Positions 60,255 to 64,000 of a stretch of DNA of 64,000 nucleotides are shown here, piece after piece. The notes under the pieces were generated by a model. That model made no database searches. It was not told the DNA's origin and was given only the letters and a program-made list of their open reading frames with translations. Numbering within the stretch: the first letter of the stretch is position 1; every line of letters starts with the position of its first letter. The DNA is from Oegoconia quadripuncta (lineage: Eukaryota; Arthropoda; Insecta; Lepidoptera; Autostichidae): the NCBI GenBank assembly GCA_949316235.1, contig OX438749.1, forward strand, positions 16,880,414 to 16,944,413. The letters are read 5' to 3'. Both the position numbers and the translations under genes were made by a program.

Positions 60255-60440
60255 TTTTTTGAAGAACGTAATTGAGGGAAAGAATTAAGGAAAGAGAGGA
60301 TGCTGGGAAGGCCTTGGCGCAATTACTTTGACCAAGTGAAAGAAAAGGTGAATGTCGTGTCGTACCAATAGGTTAAATCGAGGGCGGAAAGAAGGGCGAC
60401 GTGATCATTACTCCACCGACAAGAGCATAGCTCAAAAGCT
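60255..60440 (+). pseudogene. LINE-G ORF2 C-terminal end
   Basis: The plus strand reads 'RMLGRPWRNYFDQVKEKV', 'NVVSYQ', a TAG, 'VKSRAERRAT', and in the next frame 'LLHRQEHSS'. The last codons, 'ctccaccgacaagagcatag', are the piece that recurs alone at 14262 and 58800. This copy is the longest LINE-G in the window. RGRPxxxYxDQxKE is a common C-terminal LINE signature. Confidence 0.7.
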
Positions 60441-60464
60441 GTGTGTTTGACACACAAAATCTTG

Positions 60465-60524
60465 GATGTCAGTTTGAAGTCATCATCCACAGAAGGCTGT
60501 GGATGATGACTTCAAACTGACATC
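60465..60524. repeat. Perfect 28-bp-arm hairpin
   Basis: Arms 60465-60492 and 60497-60524 are exactly complementary around the loop 'aagg'. The arm starts 'gatgtcagtttgaagtcatc'. It lies between the LINE-G end and the end of the 5S-derived SINE body. Confidence 0.95.
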
Positions 60525-60529
60525 GTGTA

Positions 60530-60845
60530 AGGACACGTTCGCACTGTTGGGGCACAGCGTCCTCAGGCTCTCCTTACCCATACCCTCTGGTATGGGTCAT
60601 AATCCACCACGCGGATCCAGTGCGGATTTGTGGCAGTCTAGTGGCCACCTGACAGTGAGTGTTTTTAAGCCGCTCCCGTAGGCCACCGACTTAGCTTATT
60701 CACATATAGCCTTCGATTGAAAACAACTTGGACCGACTATTTAACATGCCCTCCGAAACACGGAAACACTAATGCCACTAGTAGTCACTCATCCCAGGAC
60801 TGACCGCACCTGATATTGCTTAACTTCGCTAATCGAAAACTAATA
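60530..60845 (-). mobile_element. 5S-derived SINE, most complete copy
   Basis: On the minus strand the head is 'gttttcgattagcgaagtta', 'agcaatatcaggtgcggtca' and 'gtcctgggatgagtgac', a diverged 5S rRNA internal control region. The body follows: 'ggcattagtgtttccgtgtt', 'ttaaatagtcggtccaagtt', 'cactcactgtcaggtggcca' and 'gaggacgctgtgccccaaca'. No ORF. Confidence 0.72.
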
Positions 60846-61194
60846 GCAAAAGCATCGACGACACGAGTGTTTCTTTCATCACTTTGAGTTAGCAGTGTTA
60901 TACGAAACCTTACCGTTAGGTTCTAGCACAACGAGCCACTCCATAAGTCTTTGATATACAGGCTCTCAGAAACGAGGTTAGCTGAAGTCCTCCTTTGAAT
61001 ACCCCTACGGAAAACTGTTAATCAGGATTTCTAAAATGTACAGCGAAATACTAGTATATTATTTTTTACTACTAACGCTAACAGGTTAGAAATTAATTAC
61101 TTTTAAAAATTAGCTTAACTCTATAAACTTTAAAAACATTAGTATTATTCTTGGTTAAGTTAGCACAATCAAGATTGTAGTACAAATGTCCGAG
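60846..61194. other. Unassigned spacer
   Basis: Nothing recognised. Confidence 0.5.
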
Positions 61195-61378
61195 GGGTGG
61201 GAACCTGGTGATCTGTGCCACAGGTTCATCCTATTACAGACGCCAGATTCTCACAAATAACTTATGTCAACAAATGATTGTCAACCTCCATATTTAGTAT
61301 AAACAAGTACGTTTTGTAATATTTGTGAGAATGAAAATAAATACATACTTTACTTTACTTTACTTTACTTTACTTTAG
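61195..61378 (+). mobile_element. LINE 3' end with (TTTAC)n tail
   Basis: 'gaggggtgggaacctggtga' and 'tttgtgagaatgaaaataaa', then seven or so TTTAC units (61346-61378). AATAAA followed by a tandem tail marks a LINE 3' terminus. Confidence 0.55.
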
Positions 61379-62856
61379 GGTTTCGTAGTCATCAAGGAAC
61401 TCTTATAGTTTTGTCATGTCAAGCCGTCTGTTCGCGGCTTCGATCAAAGGTTCTTTGTATTGGAATCTGTGATTTGGCATGGATACCTATATAAATAAAT
61501 CACGTCGACAAAGTTGTAAGCCTACTCATGAAGAGATGATTCTTTTTATTCTTGTATGTCGTTGGATAGGTCTTTTAAAAATATCAGAGAGTTTAAGAAA
61601 TATTAAGCTTTAAACTGCAATTTTTTTTTGGTATCAAGTATCTGTCCCCCTGGCCGCTATACTGTTTTTGGATACGTGAAAAAATTCACTGCAGTAGTAT
61701 ATATAACGAAGTTAAAAGGAAAACTATCACAGTTAAGTAGGCTTTACAAGTTAATGAGTAATAATCGAAAAAGTGATCAAACTATATATGAAACAACAAA
61801 AATGGCGCATATTGCGACGGGCAAGTGCGGAACCCTATACTGCGCGTGGCTCGAAACACACTTGGCAACTTTTTGCATATTGAATTCGAGACTTGATGGC
61901 GTGTCGTTCTTACAATACAAGTACACTTGCTGCACAACAAAAAAGGAAATACAGTTCAATCAATCAATCAATATAATATTTATTATTTAGTTACAAAAAT
62001 TAAGTTGCTACTCGTACTTATCTAAGGTTACCCTAAAAAGATCTCTATTTACTTTCCACAACAGCTTATACCAGTCCACTGTTGGACCCAAAGCCTCTAC
62101 CAGTGCACGTTAGATTTGTCGCAAGCAGATTGGTATTCACAGATTTTGAAGACTTCAAACCAATTATCCTTTTTCCTGTCCCTATATAGCATTTCGAAAA
62201 GTTGACGTGCGCGGTTATCCAGCGCTGCTCGCGGCCAAAAGTACAATATCAAGGTTTCGTTCCAATTTGGGCAGACTCGGTGGCGTTCATATCACAAATT
62301 AGTAATATCTTTAAGGCAAATATCGACCAACACAAACACACTCGAAAAACTTTACCCTCCTTCCTGGAGCAGTCAGGTAAAAAGAACAACCGCTGAGTTT
62401 CTTACTCATTTATCTCTGGGGAGTCAGTCTTCTGAATGATCGACATTTGTATGCCATGACGTTTTCAGATGTTATTTAATAACTTAAAAAATAAATAAAA
62501 AATATTGTTTGGATTTTGATATTGCAGGACTCTCTAGTCTAGTCTAGACTCGTACTTGATCGGATTTTTGATGACGGCAAGACTCAGACAATGCTACATT
62601 CGTAAATAAATAAAAAGACCATTGTAAGACTATAACACATGTGCCGTAAACTGTCAATCCTACAAATGGAGGACTTAGTGCCAATAAAGATTTTATTGGT
62701 CACTACTATGATGATGTTACTGCATTCCTTAAATGTATATAATAATTTTAGGGTTTGGCTCGACATGAAATATAGATTTAAGACAACTTTTACATCGGAA
62801 TAGTGAAGATAGGATGTTATTTCAGGTAGTAAAATGTCATATTATATGTTTTATTT
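61379..62856. other. Unassigned intergenic sequence
   Basis: The 120-codon frame at 61628-61990 has 'FGYVKK', weakly like the LWGYxKD block of Tc1/mariner transposases, but nothing else supports that. 62040-62110 contains 'ttggacccaaagcctctacc', similar to LINE C-terminal scraps at 41050. (AATC)n near 61958-61970. Confidence 0.35.
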
Positions 62857-62859
62857 CTT

Positions 62860-63190
62860 TTTTTTCATTCACAACGGACTGGTGCTAGACCTCAATCACA
62901 CCTGATGTTAAGTGAAGATGAGCTCGAAGGTGGAAGCGTACTGACCCGGAAACCCCAACATATTTGGGGGACTGGCTATCTTATCTTTGACAACCGGAAC
63001 ACAACAATGCTATTAACATTGCTGCTTGGCGGCAGATTTAGATAAGATGGTGGTAGCTAGCCAGGCGGACATTTAAAATGCCCTACCACAAACCAAACCG
63101 AGTACTTAAACATGTACCCCGCTGTTGATCGAACCCGCGACCTCCGAATCGTAAACCCAATGTTGTTTACATTGAGCCACGGAGGCGGTT
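62860..63190 (-). mobile_element. SINE-A, full length
   Basis: One of the most complete copies: reversed A-tail 'tttcattcacaacggactgg', tail 'acacctgatgttaagtgaag', body 'ggcggacatttaaaatgccc', box B region 'ttgatcgaacccgcgacctc' and head 'acattgagccacggaggcgg'. Confidence 0.95.
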
Positions 63191-64000
63191 AATATAGGTT
63201 GTTGGAGAAGACCCTGCACTTCCATAACTATAAGATATATCTACTGATGAGTCAATCGACTGCGCTTCACGGCGCAACACTAGTTAAATCGATGGAACGC
63301 GCCCCCAGCACTATTTGGTCGTCTGTCAGAGTGGTCGGCATGGATCTTTTGAAAATGCGCACGCTCATTCAATAAATCTATAAAGTACTTTGGATACACT
63401 TGCGTTTTACTTAACAGTTTTCAGAAGTGCGATAGAACTTTAATAGTGCCTACGAATGTTATTTTAGCATAGTTTTGTGCAAAACAATCCGTGTGAATTG
63501 TGAATGTCTCTGCTTTAATTTGGTTGCGAGAAAACACGCTTTTAATGTTATGTTTGCGGTGTTGGACGCTTATAAGACGCTTTTACTAATGTAACTCTAT
63601 ATAACTTAAGTAATTGAACGATTTTCTGGACGTTTTACGCATCTTAGTTGTAAATTATTAACCTTGAACTTGCTGTGACACGTGGCGTGGCCGCCCCGCT
63701 CAAGGCCTTTGAAGGGCAATCTGCGCTCGGGGAATGGTGCAACTGAGCTGGTTTGTGGAGTGCACACACCTGGCTTACAATCTGTGTAGCTTGCATGACT
63801 AATCGGGTGAGCTTGTTCCATGTTTCATACATAACTAAAATAGACTTATTTTTACAAAAAAAAAAACAAAAAGAACCAACCTGGTGTGATTAGAATGCAA
63901 TGTTATGACCAATTATAAACAAACAAGGTGGACTTATGTAAACAAACATTGACTCTTTTCTCCAAGTGTTAAATTCATTATTCAATTGTAGTGCTGATAA
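63191..64000. other. Unassigned intergenic sequence at right edge
   Basis: No recognised repeat or coding region. 63260-63420 is less AT-rich and contains 'ctgtcagagtggtcggcatg'. It could be a promoter or 5' leader, but no TATA box or open frame supports it. Confidence 0.35.

Noticed and set aside
61628..61990. 120-codon ORF with FGYVKK
   Set aside because: The resemblance to the transposase LWGYxKD block is a single short word, with no acidic residue before it and no terminal repeats.

Overview
This window is eukaryotic, intergenic, repeat-dense insect DNA, most likely from a moth or butterfly (Lepidoptera). The order is an inference. It rests on AT-richness, on mixed tRNA-derived SINEs, RTE and CR1-type LINEs, BEL retrotransposons and mariner elements, and on the absence of any bacterial gene organisation. 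I could not recognise an intact host gene. Every long open frame belongs to a transposable element or is an artefact of a tandem repeat.

Four autonomous-looking elements stand out. (1) A mariner transposase of 357 codons at 16059-17132 (+) has an unbroken D,D34D triad. (2) A CR1-like non-LTR retrotransposon on the minus strand (about 46808 down to 42103) has ORF1 (PHD finger, coiled coil, esterase-like region) overlapping ORF2 (endonuclease and reverse transcriptase). (3) A complete BEL/Pao LTR retrotransposon spans 47318-53433: two 257-bp LTRs differing at one base, a 5-bp target duplication, a primer-binding site matching tRNA-Arg, and one 1719-codon gag-pol frame. (4) An 865-bp element at 17208-18072 has 268-bp terminal inverted repeats and keeps only the C-terminal end of a transposase. 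A second mariner (25803-26819) is broken by stops and frameshifts.

The rest is a mosaic of short repeats. SINE-A, about 17 copies, has a tRNA-like head and a tail that matches the 3' end of a LINE remnant at 34440-34675. SINE-B and SINE-C share a body but carry different tRNA-like heads. A 5S-rRNA-derived SINE occurs several times. Repeat D is a (GTTT)n-associated family, and MITE-E has about 80-bp inverted repeats and TA flanks. There are also many 5'-truncated LINE ends (RTE type, CR1/Jockey type).

Tandem DNA includes an approximately 2-kb array of an 11-bp unit at 55835-57812, open in all frames on both strands, and a diverged approximately 64-bp minisatellite at 6990-7560. Several sharp inverted repeats are not explained by known element ends: 36671-36813 (52-bp perfect arms), 60465-60524 (28-bp perfect arms), 38822-38896 (15-bp arms with TCTAGA at both ends), 6922-6985, 1233-1300 and 54890-54917.

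Layout: 1-16 kb is SINE and MITE debris with a minisatellite and a possible spliced gene remnant; 16-19 kb is the mariner plus long-TIR element cluster; 19-42 kb is SINE/LINE debris with a dead mariner and hairpins; 42-54.7 kb is intact CR1, intact BEL and a LINE fragment; 55-58 kb is a GC-rich patch and the 11-bp satellite; 58-64 kb is nested mariner/LINE/SINE debris. The density and youth of the elements fit heterochromatin, a W chromosome or another gene-poor region, but nothing in the sequence proves which.
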